Origin: Streptomyces melanogenes
GTDB lineage: Bacteria; Actinomycetota; Actinomycetes; Streptomycetales; Streptomycetaceae
NCBI RefSeq assembly: GCF_014649795.1
Contig: NZ_BMTS01000041.1
Coordinates: 1-44,488 of the forward strand
Direction of reading: 5' to 3'
DNA length: 44,488 nt
Numbering within the stretch: position 1 is the stretch's first letter; every line of letters starts with the position of its first letter. Of the stretch, positions 30,777 through 38,532 are shown piece after piece. The translations under genes and the position numbers were made by a program. A model generated the notes under the pieces. It worked only from the letters and a program-made list of their open reading frames with translations. It did not search any database and had not been told where the DNA came from.

Positions 30777-32870
30777 TCAGACGTTCAAGGATTTCTTGAG
30801 GAAGTCGAGATTGAGCCACAGCAGGGTGTCCGCCACACCCTCCTTGGTGACCAAGTGGCTCTCGCCCACCAGCGGAAGCACGCTGTGCCACTTGCCCGCC
30901 GCGAGCAGCGCCTGCGAGAACCGCAGCATGTGTGCGGGCACCACATTGTCGTCCGCCATCCCATGCACGAGCATCAGCGGCCGGGTCAGCTTGTGGGCGT
31001 GCGCGACCAGCGAGCAGCGCGCGTAGTTCTCCGGCTGCACGTCCGGGTGGCCGAGATACCGCTCCTTCCAGTGGGTGTCGTAGAGCGTGAGGTCGGTCGG
31101 GGCCGCGCCCGCCACGGCCGCGTGGAACACATCGGGCCGGTGCAGCACGGCGGCTGCCGCCAGATACCCGCCGAACGACCAGCCCCGGATGCCCACCCGG
31201 CCCGTGTCCAGGTCCGGGTAGCGCTCGGCGGCCGCCCGCACCGCGTCCGCCTGGTCCTCCAGGACCGGGGTGAGCTGGTCGCCGTGGATGGAGGTCCGCC
31301 ACGCCTCGCCGCGCCCCGGAGTGCCGCGCCCGTCGACGGACAGCACCGCGAACCCCTGCTCGGCGAACCACTGGTTGACCGTGTGGTGCCAGGAGGCGGC
31401 CCGTACGACGGTCTGGAGGCCAGGGCCCGCGTACGAGTGCACGACGACCGGCAGCCGGGCCGCGCCCTCGCGGTGCCAGGACGGCAGATAGAGCGCGGTG
31501 CGCAGCTCGCGCTCGCCCAGCGACAGGAACACCGGCCTCGGCGTGACCACCGGCCGCTCGGTCAGCACGCCGATCCGGCCCATCGGCTTGCCGTCGCGCA
31601 GGACGGTGACGGTGTGCTCGTGCAGGGTGCGGCTGTCGAGGACGAGCGTGTCGCCGCCGAGGGCCGCCGTGTGCACCCCGGGCTCCTCGGTGACACGGGT
31701 GAAGCCGGAGCCGGGTGCGTACGCCCAGACATGGGTCTCGGTCGGCTCGTCGCTCGCGGTGAAGTAGAGCGTGTCACCGGCCGAGCCGAGTATCGCCCGC
31801 ACTTCCAGTCCGGCGGGAAGCCCGTCCGGGAAGGCGGCCCCGCGTCGGGCGAGCGCCGTCGTGCCCGGCGTGAACTCCAGCCAGTGGTCGTCGTGGTGAC
31901 GGTCTGTCGCCTCTGTTTCCCCAGTCGCCGGGTCGATGGCGAGGCGGTAGGCCGTGCGCTGGTCCCGGGTCTGGACGGTGGCGAACGGGCCCGCCCCGTC
32001 CCAGCCGCCCTCCACCACGTATGCGAAGGCCGGGTCGGTCCAGGCGCCGCCCGGGTGCGACTCCGGGTCCGTCGACCGGGGCAGCCGCACCGGGACCCGC
32101 TCGCCGTCCACGCGCACGACGACCAGCGACACCTCCGCGTTGGGCGTGCCCGCCGCCGGGTACGGCAGCGCGCGCGGGGCCTTCGCCGGGTCCGAGGGAT
32201 CGCTCAGGTACCACCGCTGTACGGGCGAGTTGTCCACGCGGACCACCAGCAGCGCGGAGCCGTCCGGGGACCACCAGGAGCTGCGGGCGCGGCCGATGGA
32301 CTCGGCCGAGACGTGGTCGGCTAGGCCGTAGGACACCTCCGGGCCCTCCGGCGCGGCCAGTTGCCGCCCGCCCGTGCCGTCGGCGCGTACGACGTGCAGG
32401 GCGCGCCCGGTCACGTACGAGACGAGGGTGCCGTCGGGGGAGAGGCGCGGGTCGACGGCGGGGCCCGCCGTCGGGATCCGGCGCGGGGCGCCGCCGTCCG
32501 TCCCGGCCACCCAGAGCGCGCCGGAGAGGGCGAAGACGACCGTGCGGACGGCCGCGTCGGTGGCGTACCCGACGATGCCGCCGCCCGTCTCGCGCGCCCG
32601 CTCGCGGCGGACGAGCTCCGCCTCGGGCACCTCGCCCTCCTCGCCGAGCGCGAGCGGGTCGACGAGGACGCATTCCTCGCCGTCCTCGAACAGCCACAGC
32701 GAGCTGAGCGGGGAGCGCCCGTCGGCGCTGCGGACGAACAGCACCCGCTCGCCGTCGGGGGAGACCGTGAGGCCGCGGGGCGCGCCGAGCGTGAAGCGCC
32801 TGGTGCGGGCGAACTGGAGGGGCAGGTCCTCGGCGGTCGGGGCCTGGGCGGTGTTGTCTTCGGTGGGCAT
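30777..32870 (-). CDS. S9 family prolyl oligopeptidase / dipeptidyl-peptidase IV-like serine peptidase
   Basis: 697 residues. An N-terminal beta-propeller (~1-430: LTVSPDGERVLFVRSADGRS, SWWSPDGSALLVVRVDNSPV) is followed by an alpha/beta-hydrolase catalytic domain (~450-697) with the nucleophile in RGWSFGGYLAA, the Asp in HGMADDNVVP and the His in PLVGESHLVTKEG. The family removes dipeptides or short peptides, often after proline. No signal peptide, so cytoplasmic. ATG 32870 follows GAAGGGACG; a longer in-frame start exists (MRLFDHS) but overlaps the divergent promoter. Divergent from the HipA-like gene. Confidence 0.92.
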   Translation of the reverse strand: MPTEDNTAQAPTAEDLPLQFARTRRFTLGAPRGLTVSPDGERVLFVRSADGRSPLSSLWLFEDGEECVLVDPLALGEEGEVPEAELVRRERARETGGGIVGYATDAAVRTVVFALSGALWVAGTDGGAPRRIPTAGPAVDPRLSPDGTLVSYVTGRALHVVRADGTGGRQLAAPEGPEVSYGLADHVSAESIGRARSSWWSPDGSALLVVRVDNSPVQRWYLSDPSDPAKAPRALPYPAAGTPNAEVSLVVVRVDGERVPVRLPRSTDPESHPGGAWTDPAFAYVVEGGWDGAGPFATVQTRDQRTAYRLAIDPATGETEATDRHHDDHWLEFTPGTTALARRGAAFPDGLPAGLEVRAILGSAGDTLYFTASDEPTETHVWAYAPGSGFTRVTEEPGVHTAALGGDTLVLDSRTLHEHTVTVLRDGKPMGRIGVLTERPVVTPRPVFLSLGERELRTALYLPSWHREGAARLPVVVHSYAGPGLQTVVRAASWHHTVNQWFAEQGFAVLSVDGRGTPGRGEAWRTSIHGDQLTPVLEDQADAVRAAAERYPDLDTGRVGIRGWSFGGYLAAAAVLHRPDVFHAAVAGAAPTDLTLYDTHWKERYLGHPDVQPENYARCSLVAHAHKLTRPLMLVHGMADDNVVPAHMLRFSQALLAAGKWHSVLPLVGESHLVTKEGVADTLLWLNLDFLKKSLNV

Positions 32871-32936
32871 GGCGAAGCGTCCCTTCGGGGGGGGGCATCG
32901 GGCGGTTGAGTGATCGAACAGTCGCATCCGTCCCAG

Positions 32937-32942
32937 TAGCCT
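32937..32942 (+). promoter_or_regulatory. -10 element of a leaderless promoter for the HipA-like gene
   Basis: TAGCCT ends 6 nt before the ATG at 32949; no Shine-Dalgarno sequence lies between. The -35 is not clear. Confidence 0.5.
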
Positions 32943-32948
32943 GGACAG

Positions 32949-33818
32949 ATGCTTAATGAAGTGACAGCGACCCGCTATGTCACGCCTTTGCGTGAGGGCG
33001 GCTCGCTCCCGGGGATCGTCGAGGCCGACGATCTCGGTACGTACGTCATGAAGTTCACCGGCGCCGGGCAGGGTCGCAAGACCCTGGTGGCGGAGGTGAT
33101 CTGCGGGGAGCTCGCCCGACGGCTCGCTCTGCGCGTCCCCGAACTGGTCACCATTCAGCTCGACCCCGTCATCGGGCTCTCGGAGCCGGACCAGGAGGTG
33201 CAGGAGCTGCTGAAGGCGAGCGGCGGGCTGAATCTCGGAATGGACTACTTGCCCGGTTCGATCGGGTTCGACCCGCTGGCCTACCAGGTGAGCTCGGCGG
33301 AGGCGGGCAAGGTCGTCTGGTTCGACGCGTTGATCAACAACGTCGACCGTTCGTGGCGGAACCCTAACATGCTGGTCTGGCACGGCGATCTCTGGCTCAT
33401 CGACCACGGCGCCACGATGATCTGGCACCACAACTGGCCGGGCGCGCAGGCCTCGGCCGCCAAGCCGTACAACGCCTCGGACCACGCGCTCGCCCCGTTC
33501 GGACCCGATGTGGCCTCGGCCGCCGCCGAGTTGGCGCCGCTGGTGACCGAGGAGCTGCTGACCGAGGTCGCCGCGCTGGTGCCCGACGAGTGGCTGGTGG
33601 ACGAGCCCGGCTTCGACACGACGGACGCGCTGCGCCGGGCGTACATCGCGCCGCTGCTCGCCCGCGCCTCCGACATCCACGAGCGGATCACGCTGGACGC
33701 GCCCGCCAAGTCCGCTCCTTCGCAGGCGCCGGGCTGGCTCACCGACCACCTCAAGCCCTGGCCGCACCCCACCAAGGACAGCAAGGCCGGCCAGTCCGGC
33801 GAGAAGGACGGCAAGTGA
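32949..33818 (+). CDS. HipA-like Ser/Thr kinase-fold protein
   Basis: 289 residues. A reduced HipA/PI3K-like kinase: K35 in TYVMKFTGAGQGRKTLVAEV (ATP-binding lysine and Gly/basic loop), catalytic loop WFDALINNVDRSWRNPNMLV with D133 and N138/N140, and metal-binding D152 in LWLIDHGATMIWHH. All kinase landmarks are kept, so it is probably active. Classic HipA is a toxin that phosphorylates tRNA synthetase, paired with a DNA-binding HipB; here there is no HipB. Instead the stop codon overlaps the start of a DUF3037 gene. The C-terminal tail is Lys/Ser-rich. The target is unknown. Confidence 0.8.
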   Translation: MLNEVTATRYVTPLREGGSLPGIVEADDLGTYVMKFTGAGQGRKTLVAEVICGELARRLALRVPELVTIQLDPVIGLSEPDQEVQELLKASGGLNLGMDYLPGSIGFDPLAYQVSSAEAGKVVWFDALINNVDRSWRNPNMLVWHGDLWLIDHGATMIWHHNWPGAQASAAKPYNASDHALAPFGPDVASAAAELAPLVTEELLTEVAALVPDEWLVDEPGFDTTDALRRAYIAPLLARASDIHERITLDAPAKSAPSQAPGWLTDHLKPWPHPTKDSKAGQSGEKDGK

Positions 33819-34198
33819 GCGACCGCGACGTATTCGAGTACGCGCTGCTGCGCGTGGTGCCGCGCGTCGAGCGCGGGGAGTGCTTCAACGCCGGCGTGTT
33901 GGTCTACTGCCGGGCCAAGTCGTTCGTGGCGGCCCGTACGCATCTGGACGAGGCCAAGCTGAAGGCGCTCGACCCGCACGCGGATGTGGTCGGGGTGCGG
34001 GCGGCGCTGCGGGCCGTCGAGGGGGTCTGCGGCGGCGGCGAGGCGGCCGGGCAGGCGGCGGGCGACGACGCCGGGCGCCGCTTCCGCTGGCTGATCGCAC
34101 CCCGCTCGACGGTGGTGCAGCCGGGGCCGGTGCACACCGGGCTCACCGCGGATCCGGCGGCCGAGACCGAGCGGCTGCTCGACCTGCTGGTCCGCTGA
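33815..34198 (+). CDS. DUF3037 family protein, partner of the HipA-like kinase
   Basis: 127 residues: DRDVFEYALLRVVPRVERGE, CFNAGVLVYCRAKSFVAART, then RFRWLIAPRSTVVQPGPVHT and an acidic C-terminus. This is the DUF3037 family, of unknown function, whose genes are repeatedly adjacent to HipA-like kinases. GTG 33815 overlaps the kinase stop (GTGA), so translation is coupled and equimolar production is likely. It could be an inhibitor, a substrate or an adaptor of the kinase (inference). The FNAGV(L/I)(V/L)YC segment with a conserved Cys is the part most worth testing. Confidence 0.82.
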   Translation: MSDRDVFEYALLRVVPRVERGECFNAGVLVYCRAKSFVAARTHLDEAKLKALDPHADVVGVRAALRAVEGVCGGGEAAGQAAGDDAGRRFRWLIAPRSTVVQPGPVHTGLTADPAAETERLLDLLVR

Positions 34199-34267
34199 GG
34201 CCAGGCCCGGGAGCCGTCGGGGCGCGGGCCGCGCGGGTGTGACCTTCGCCGGGGGATCCGTGGGCCG

Positions 34268-34329
34268 TTGACACCGGGTGCCAGGGCTTCTAGCGTCTCG
34301 TCTGCTGAAGCTACTAAGCGGTTGCTCAG
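34268..34329 (+). promoter_or_regulatory. Strong promoter and operator-like dyad of the SDR operon
   Basis: TTGACA (34268-34273), 17 nt, TAGCGT (34291-34296): near-consensus. About 10 nt past the expected start lies CTAAGCGGTTGCTCAG (34314-34329), an imperfect dyad CTnAGC-n4-GCTnAG of TetR-operator size. Placement suggests repression by roadblock. Confidence 0.72.
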
Positions 34330-34368
34330 GGACGAGGAGCCGCGGATCCCCAGGGCGAGGAGAACAGC

Positions 34369-35130
34369 ATGTCCACCACCGAGCAGCGCGTAGCCATCGT
34401 GACCGGGGCGGCCCGGGGCATCGGCGCCGCGACCGCCGTCCGGCTCGCGGCCGAGGGCCGCGCGGTCGCCGTACTCGACCTCGACGAGGCGGCCTGCAAG
34501 GACACCGTCGAGAAGATCACGGCGGCGGGCGGCAAGGCGATCGCCGTCGGCTGCGACGTCTCCGACAGTGCCCAGGTGGAGGCCGCCGTCGCGCGCGTCG
34601 CCGCCGAGCTCGGGGCGCCCACCATCCTCGTCAACAACGCGGGCGTGCTGCGCGACAACCTGCTCTTCAAGATGAGCGAGTCCGACTGGGACACCGTGAT
34701 GAACGTGCACCTCAAGGGCGCGTTCCTGATGGCCAAGGCCGTCCAGAAGCACATGGTCGACGCCGGCTGGGGCCGTGTCGTCTCGCTCTCCTCGTCCTCC
34801 GCGCTCGGCAACCGCGGCCAGGCCAACTACTCCGCCGTCAAGGCGGGCCTCCAGGGCTTCACCAAGACCCTCGCCATTGAGCTCGGCAAGTTCGGCGTCA
34901 CCGCCAACGCCGTGGCCCCCGGCTTCATCGTCACCGAGATGACCGCGCAGACCGCCGCCCGGGTCGGCATGGGCTTCGAGGACTTCCAGGCCGCGGCCGC
35001 CACCCAGATCCCCGTGCAGCGCGTCGGCAGGCCGGACGACATCGCCAACGCCATCGCCTTCTTCACCGGCGACGACGCGGGCTTCGTCTCCGGCCAGGTG
35101 CTGTACGTGGCCGGCGGACCCCTCAACTGA
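34369..35130 (+). CDS. fabG: 3-oxoacyl-ACP reductase-like short-chain dehydrogenase
   Basis: 253 residues, classical SDR with all motifs: nucleotide loop TGAARGIG, NNAG in ILVNNAGVLRDN, catalytic S-Y-K in LSSSSALGNRGQANYSAVKA. Closest to FabG, the NADPH-dependent beta-ketoacyl reductase; LLFKMSESDWDTVMNVHLKG is typical of FabG4-like actinobacterial proteins acting on acyl-CoA or acyl-ACP. ATG 34369 follows GAGGAGA. First gene of a two-gene operon (17 bp to the next SDR) with a strong promoter and a TetR-like dyad. Substrate chain length is unknown; the dyad suggests a lipid-responsive repressor. Confidence 0.85.
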   Translation: MSTTEQRVAIVTGAARGIGAATAVRLAAEGRAVAVLDLDEAACKDTVEKITAAGGKAIAVGCDVSDSAQVEAAVARVAAELGAPTILVNNAGVLRDNLLFKMSESDWDTVMNVHLKGAFLMAKAVQKHMVDAGWGRVVSLSSSSALGNRGQANYSAVKAGLQGFTKTLAIELGKFGVTANAVAPGFIVTEMTAQTAARVGMGFEDFQAAAATQIPVQRVGRPDDIANAIAFFTGDDAGFVSGQVLYVAGGPLN

Positions 35131-35147
35131 AGCCGGGAGAAGACATC

Positions 35148-35915
35148 ATGACGGACACTCAGCTCCCCGAGCTCTCCGGCCGGGTCGCGCTGGTCACCGG
35201 CGCCAGCCGGGGCATCGGCTACGGCGTCGCCGAGGCGCTGGTCGCCCGCGGTGACCGCGTCTGCATCACCGGCCGGGGCGAGGACGCCCTCAAGGAGGCC
35301 GTCGAGCGGCTCGGCGCGGACCGGGTCATCGGCGTCGCCGGGAAGGCCCACGACGAGGCCCACCAGGCCGTCGCGGTCGAGCGCGCCATGGAGGCCTTCG
35401 GCCGGGTCGACTTCCTGGTCAACAACGCGGGCACCAACCCGGTCTACTCCCCGATGGCGGAGCTCGACCTGAACGTGGCGCGCAAGGTGTACGAGACCAA
35501 TGTGATCTCGGCGCTCGGCTTCGCCCAGCAGACCTGGAAGGCCTGGCAGAAGGAGAACGGCGGCGCGATCGTGAACATCGCCTCCGTCGCCGGCCTCGCC
35601 CCCTCGCCCTTCATCGGCGCGTACGGGATGAGCAAGGCGGCCATGGTCAACCTGACCCTCCAGCTGGCGCACGAGTTCGCGCCGGACGTGCGGGTCAACG
35701 CCATCGCCCCGGCGGTGGTCAAGACCAAGTTCGCCCAGGCGCTCTACGAGGGCCGCGAGGAGGAGGCCGCCGCGGCCTACCCCCTCAAGCGCCTCGGGGT
35801 GCCCTCCGACATCGGGGGAGCGGTCGCGTTCCTCACCAGTGAGCAGTCGGCCTGGGTGACCGGGCAGACGCTGGTGGTCGACGGAGGACTGTTCCTCGGC
35901 GCGGGCGTGCACTGA
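35148..35915 (+). CDS. Short-chain dehydrogenase/reductase
   Basis: 255 residues, SDR with TGASRGIG, NNAG in DFLVNNAGTNPVYSPMAELD, catalytic YGMSK and the C-terminal GQTLVVDGG. The substrate cannot be read from sequence. ATG 35148 follows GGGAG. It is the second gene of the SDR operon, 17 bp behind fabG, and shares its promoter. Having two different SDRs in one unit suggests consecutive or opposite redox steps on related acyl or alcohol substrates (inference). Confidence 0.88.
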   Translation: MTDTQLPELSGRVALVTGASRGIGYGVAEALVARGDRVCITGRGEDALKEAVERLGADRVIGVAGKAHDEAHQAVAVERAMEAFGRVDFLVNNAGTNPVYSPMAELDLNVARKVYETNVISALGFAQQTWKAWQKENGGAIVNIASVAGLAPSPFIGAYGMSKAAMVNLTLQLAHEFAPDVRVNAIAPAVVKTKFAQALYEGREEEAAAAYPLKRLGVPSDIGGAVAFLTSEQSAWVTGQTLVVDGGLFLGAGVH

Positions 35916-36014
35916 CGCGCGGGTGCGCCGCCGCGCGTACGCGCGCGTGCGTCGCGTAGGGTGATCTTCGTACCGGTGAGTAGTAGCCCGGTTTGCCCCT
36001 CAATCGCCACAAGT

Positions 36015-36061
36015 GCCCCGTCCGGTCCTCCAGTTGACCGGGCGGGGCGCTGCGGTATGGT
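36015..36061 (+). promoter_or_regulatory. Promoter of the peptide-binding lipoprotein gene, overlapped by a hairpin
   Basis: TTGACC (36034-36039), 16 nt, TATGGT (36056-36061). A 13-bp stem, GCCCCGTCCGGTC (36015-36027) with GACCGGGCGGGGC (36036-36048, one G-U pair), overlaps the -35 and spacer. The hairpin can end transcription from the SDR operon and its DNA dyad could also be an operator. Confidence 0.65.
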
Positions 36062-36094
36062 CTGCCGACTCATGGCTGAACGAGGAGCGTGCAC

Positions 36095-37687
36095 GTGTTC
36101 AACCGGACCATATGCCTGCGCACCACCGCGGCCCTTGCGTCCATATCGGCGATGTCCCTGCTGAGCGGCTGCGGACTGCTCTCCGGGAGCGGTTCGGACA
36201 CCGAGCAGACGATCAAGGTCGGCACGGTGAGCGAGCCGAGCACCCTCGATCCGGCCGCCTCCTGGGACGGCTCCTGGGAACTGTTCCGTAACGTCTTCCA
36301 GACGCTGGTGTCCTTCCCGACCGGCAGCAACACGCCCCAGCCGGACGCGGCGGAGAACTGCCAGTTCAAGGGCTCGGACAGCCGTACGTACCAGTGCACG
36401 CTCCGCAAGGGGCTGGAGTTCTCCAACGGCGACAAGATCGACGCGGCCGCCGTGAAGTACTCGATCGACCGCATTGTGAAGATCAATGTGAAGGCGGGCC
36501 CCAAGGGCCTGCTCACCAGCCTGGACCGGGTCACCGCCGACGACGAGCGGACGGTCACCTTCCATCTGAACAAGCCGGACGCGACCTTCCCCTTCGTGCT
36601 CGGCGCGCCCGCCATGTCCATCGTGGACCCCAAGGCCTACCCGGCGAACGCGCTGCGCGAGGACGGCGGCCTCACCGGCTCCGGCCCGTACACCCTGGAG
36701 TCGTACCACGCGGGCGACCGGGCCGAGCTGAAGAAGAACGCGCACTACGCCGGGTTCGCGCAGCTCAAGAACGACGCCGTCTCGATCCGCTACTTCAAGG
36801 ACTCCGCCGCCATGGTGGACTCCCTCAAGAAGAAGCAGATCGACGTCACCTACCGCGGCCTGACCGCCGACGAGGTCGTGGACGTCCAGAACGAGAAGGC
36901 CGCGGGCAAGCCGCTCCAGCTGGTCGAGACCGTCGGCACGGAGATCCGCTTCCTGGTCTTCAACCCCAAGGACCCGCTCGCCGCCAACCCGGCCGTCCGC
37001 AGGGCCGTCGCCCAGCTCGTCGACCGGGACGCGCTGGTGGCCAAGGTCTACAAGGGCACGGCCGAGCCGCTGTACTCGATGGTGCCCAAGGGCGTGGCCG
37101 GGCACACGGTGAGCTTCTTCGACACCTTCGGCGCGCCCAGCGCCCCCAAGGCCAAGTCCATTCTGCGCAAGGCCGGGATCACCGACCCCGTGCCGCTCAC
37201 CTTCTGGTACACGACCGACCGGTACGGCTCGTCCACGGCGCTGGAGTTCGCCGAGATCAAGCGGCAGCTGGAGGCCTCGGGGCTGTTCACGGTGACCCTG
37301 GAGAGCCGCCCCTGGAAGGCGTACACGCAGGGCATGCAGGCCGGTGAGTACCCCGTCTTCGGGCGCGGCTGGTTCCCCGACTTCCCGGACCCGGACAACT
37401 TCATCGCCCCCTTCGTGGGCAAGGAGAACGCGGTCGGCACCCCGTACGAGCCCAAGGAGATCGTGGACCAGCTGATCCCGCAGACCCGCGAGGTCTCCGA
37501 CCGGGGCGCGGTCAGCAAGAAGTTCGAGCGGGCCCAGGACGTGCTCTCCGACGACGTGCGGCTGCTGCCGCTGTGGCAGGGCAAGCTGTACGTCGCGGCC
37601 AGCGAGGAGATCGCGGGCGGCGAGCGGGCCATCGACCCCCAGACGGTCATGTGCATGTGGGAGCTGCACCGCAAGACCAGCTGGTAG
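36095..37687 (+). CDS. ABC transporter substrate-binding lipoprotein, peptide/family 5
   Basis: 530 residues. Lipoprotein signal peptide ending LLSGC, then a complete family 5 (DppA/OppA-like) domain: VGTVSEPSTLDPAASWDGSW, CTLRKGLEFSNGDKIDAAAV (family signature), LTGSGPYTLESYHAGDRAEL, FGRGWFPDFPDPDNFIAPFV. It binds peptides or similar solutes outside the membrane. GTG 36095 is chosen because GAGGAG (36082-36087) lies 7 nt upstream; GTG 36089 would be only 1 nt away. No permease or ATPase genes are adjacent, so it is an orphan binding protein that must use a transporter encoded elsewhere or act as a sensor. Confidence 0.93.
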   Translation: MFNRTICLRTTAALASISAMSLLSGCGLLSGSGSDTEQTIKVGTVSEPSTLDPAASWDGSWELFRNVFQTLVSFPTGSNTPQPDAAENCQFKGSDSRTYQCTLRKGLEFSNGDKIDAAAVKYSIDRIVKINVKAGPKGLLTSLDRVTADDERTVTFHLNKPDATFPFVLGAPAMSIVDPKAYPANALREDGGLTGSGPYTLESYHAGDRAELKKNAHYAGFAQLKNDAVSIRYFKDSAAMVDSLKKKQIDVTYRGLTADEVVDVQNEKAAGKPLQLVETVGTEIRFLVFNPKDPLAANPAVRRAVAQLVDRDALVAKVYKGTAEPLYSMVPKGVAGHTVSFFDTFGAPSAPKAKSILRKAGITDPVPLTFWYTTDRYGSSTALEFAEIKRQLEASGLFTVTLESRPWKAYTQGMQAGEYPVFGRGWFPDFPDPDNFIAPFVGKENAVGTPYEPKEIVDQLIPQTREVSDRGAVSKKFERAQDVLSDDVRLLPLWQGKLYVAASEEIAGGERAIDPQTVMCMWELHRKTSW

Positions 37688-37716
37688 GAGGCCCGGCGGA
37701 ACGGGCGTGGCGGGCG

Positions 37717-37739
37717 TTGTCAGTGGCGGCCGGTAGGTT
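37717..37739 (+). promoter_or_regulatory. PafBC / RecA-NDp type DNA-damage promoter of ung
   Basis: TTGTCAGTG (37717-37725), 8 nt, TAGGTT (37734-37739): a full match to the TTGTCRGTG-N8-TAnnnT actinobacterial damage promoter. It is ~50 nt upstream of the ung start. Confidence 0.82.
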
Positions 37740-37793
37740 TTTCGGTATCGCACCGCAGGGTGCGGAACCGAACGTCCCACGGAGGTTGTTGAC

Positions 37794-38477
37794 GTGACCG
37801 ACATCGCCATGCTGCCCGAGTCCTGGCGCGGCGTCCTCGGCGAGGAGCTCCAGAAGCCGTACTTCAAGGAGCTCACCGACTTCATCGAGGAGGAGCGGGC
37901 GAAGGGTCCCGTCTATCCGCCGCGCGAGGAGGTCTTCGCCGCCCTGGACGCGACTCCGTACGACAAGGTGAAGGTCCTGGTCCTCGGCCAGGACCCGTAC
38001 CACGGCGCGGGCCAGGGCCACGGGCTGTGCTTCTCGGTGCGGCCGGGCGTCAGGACGCCGCCGTCGCTGCGCAACATCTACAAGGAGATGCAGGAGGAGC
38101 TCGGCCACCCGGTGCCGGACAACGGCTATCTGATGCCGTGGGCCGAGCAGGGCGTCCTGCTGCTCAACGCGGTGCTGACCGTCCGCGAGGGCGAGGCCAA
38201 CTCGCACAAGGCCAAGGGCTGGGAGAAGTTCACCGACGCGGTGATCCGCGCGGTCGCCACCCGCCCGGACCCGGCGGTCTTCGTGCTGTGGGGGAACTAC
38301 GCGCAGAAGAAGCTCCCCCTGATCGACGAGGAGCGGCATGTGGTGGTGAAGGGCGCCCACCCCTCGCCGCTGTCGGCCAAGCGCTTCTTCGGCTCGCGGC
38401 CCTTCACCCAGATCAACGAGGCGGTCGCCGCGCAGGGCCACGACCCGATCGACTGGCGTATCCCGAACCTGGGCTGA
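37794..38477 (+). CDS. ung: Uracil-DNA glycosylase, family 1
   Basis: 227 residues, full length. It removes uracil from DNA to start base excision repair. Catalytic motif GQDPYH (65-70, D67), uracil-pocket LLLNAVLTVREGEANSH, and the DNA-intercalation loop HPSPLS with H189. GTG 37794 follows GGAGG. Transcription from a damage-type promoter ~50 nt upstream links it to the same regulon as dinB in this window. A GC-rich hairpin terminates the gene before the convergent TPR-like gene. Confidence 0.97.
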   Translation: MTDIAMLPESWRGVLGEELQKPYFKELTDFIEEERAKGPVYPPREEVFAALDATPYDKVKVLVLGQDPYHGAGQGHGLCFSVRPGVRTPPSLRNIYKEMQEELGHPVPDNGYLMPWAEQGVLLLNAVLTVREGEANSHKAKGWEKFTDAVIRAVATRPDPAVFVLWGNYAQKKLPLIDEERHVVVKGAHPSPLSAKRFFGSRPFTQINEAVAAQGHDPIDWRIPNLG

Positions 38478-38486
38478 CCCGCCCGG

Positions 38487-38518
38487 GGGCGCCCGCGCGA
38501 CGGTCCGCGCGGGTGCCC
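38487..38518. terminator. ung terminator hairpin
   Basis: GGGCGCCCGCGCG (38487-38499) pairs with CGCGCGGGTGCCC (38506-38518), 13 bp with one G-U, 6-nt loop. No T-run. Between convergent genes. Confidence 0.65.
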
Positions 38519-38532
38519 GTCGGCGCGGGTGC

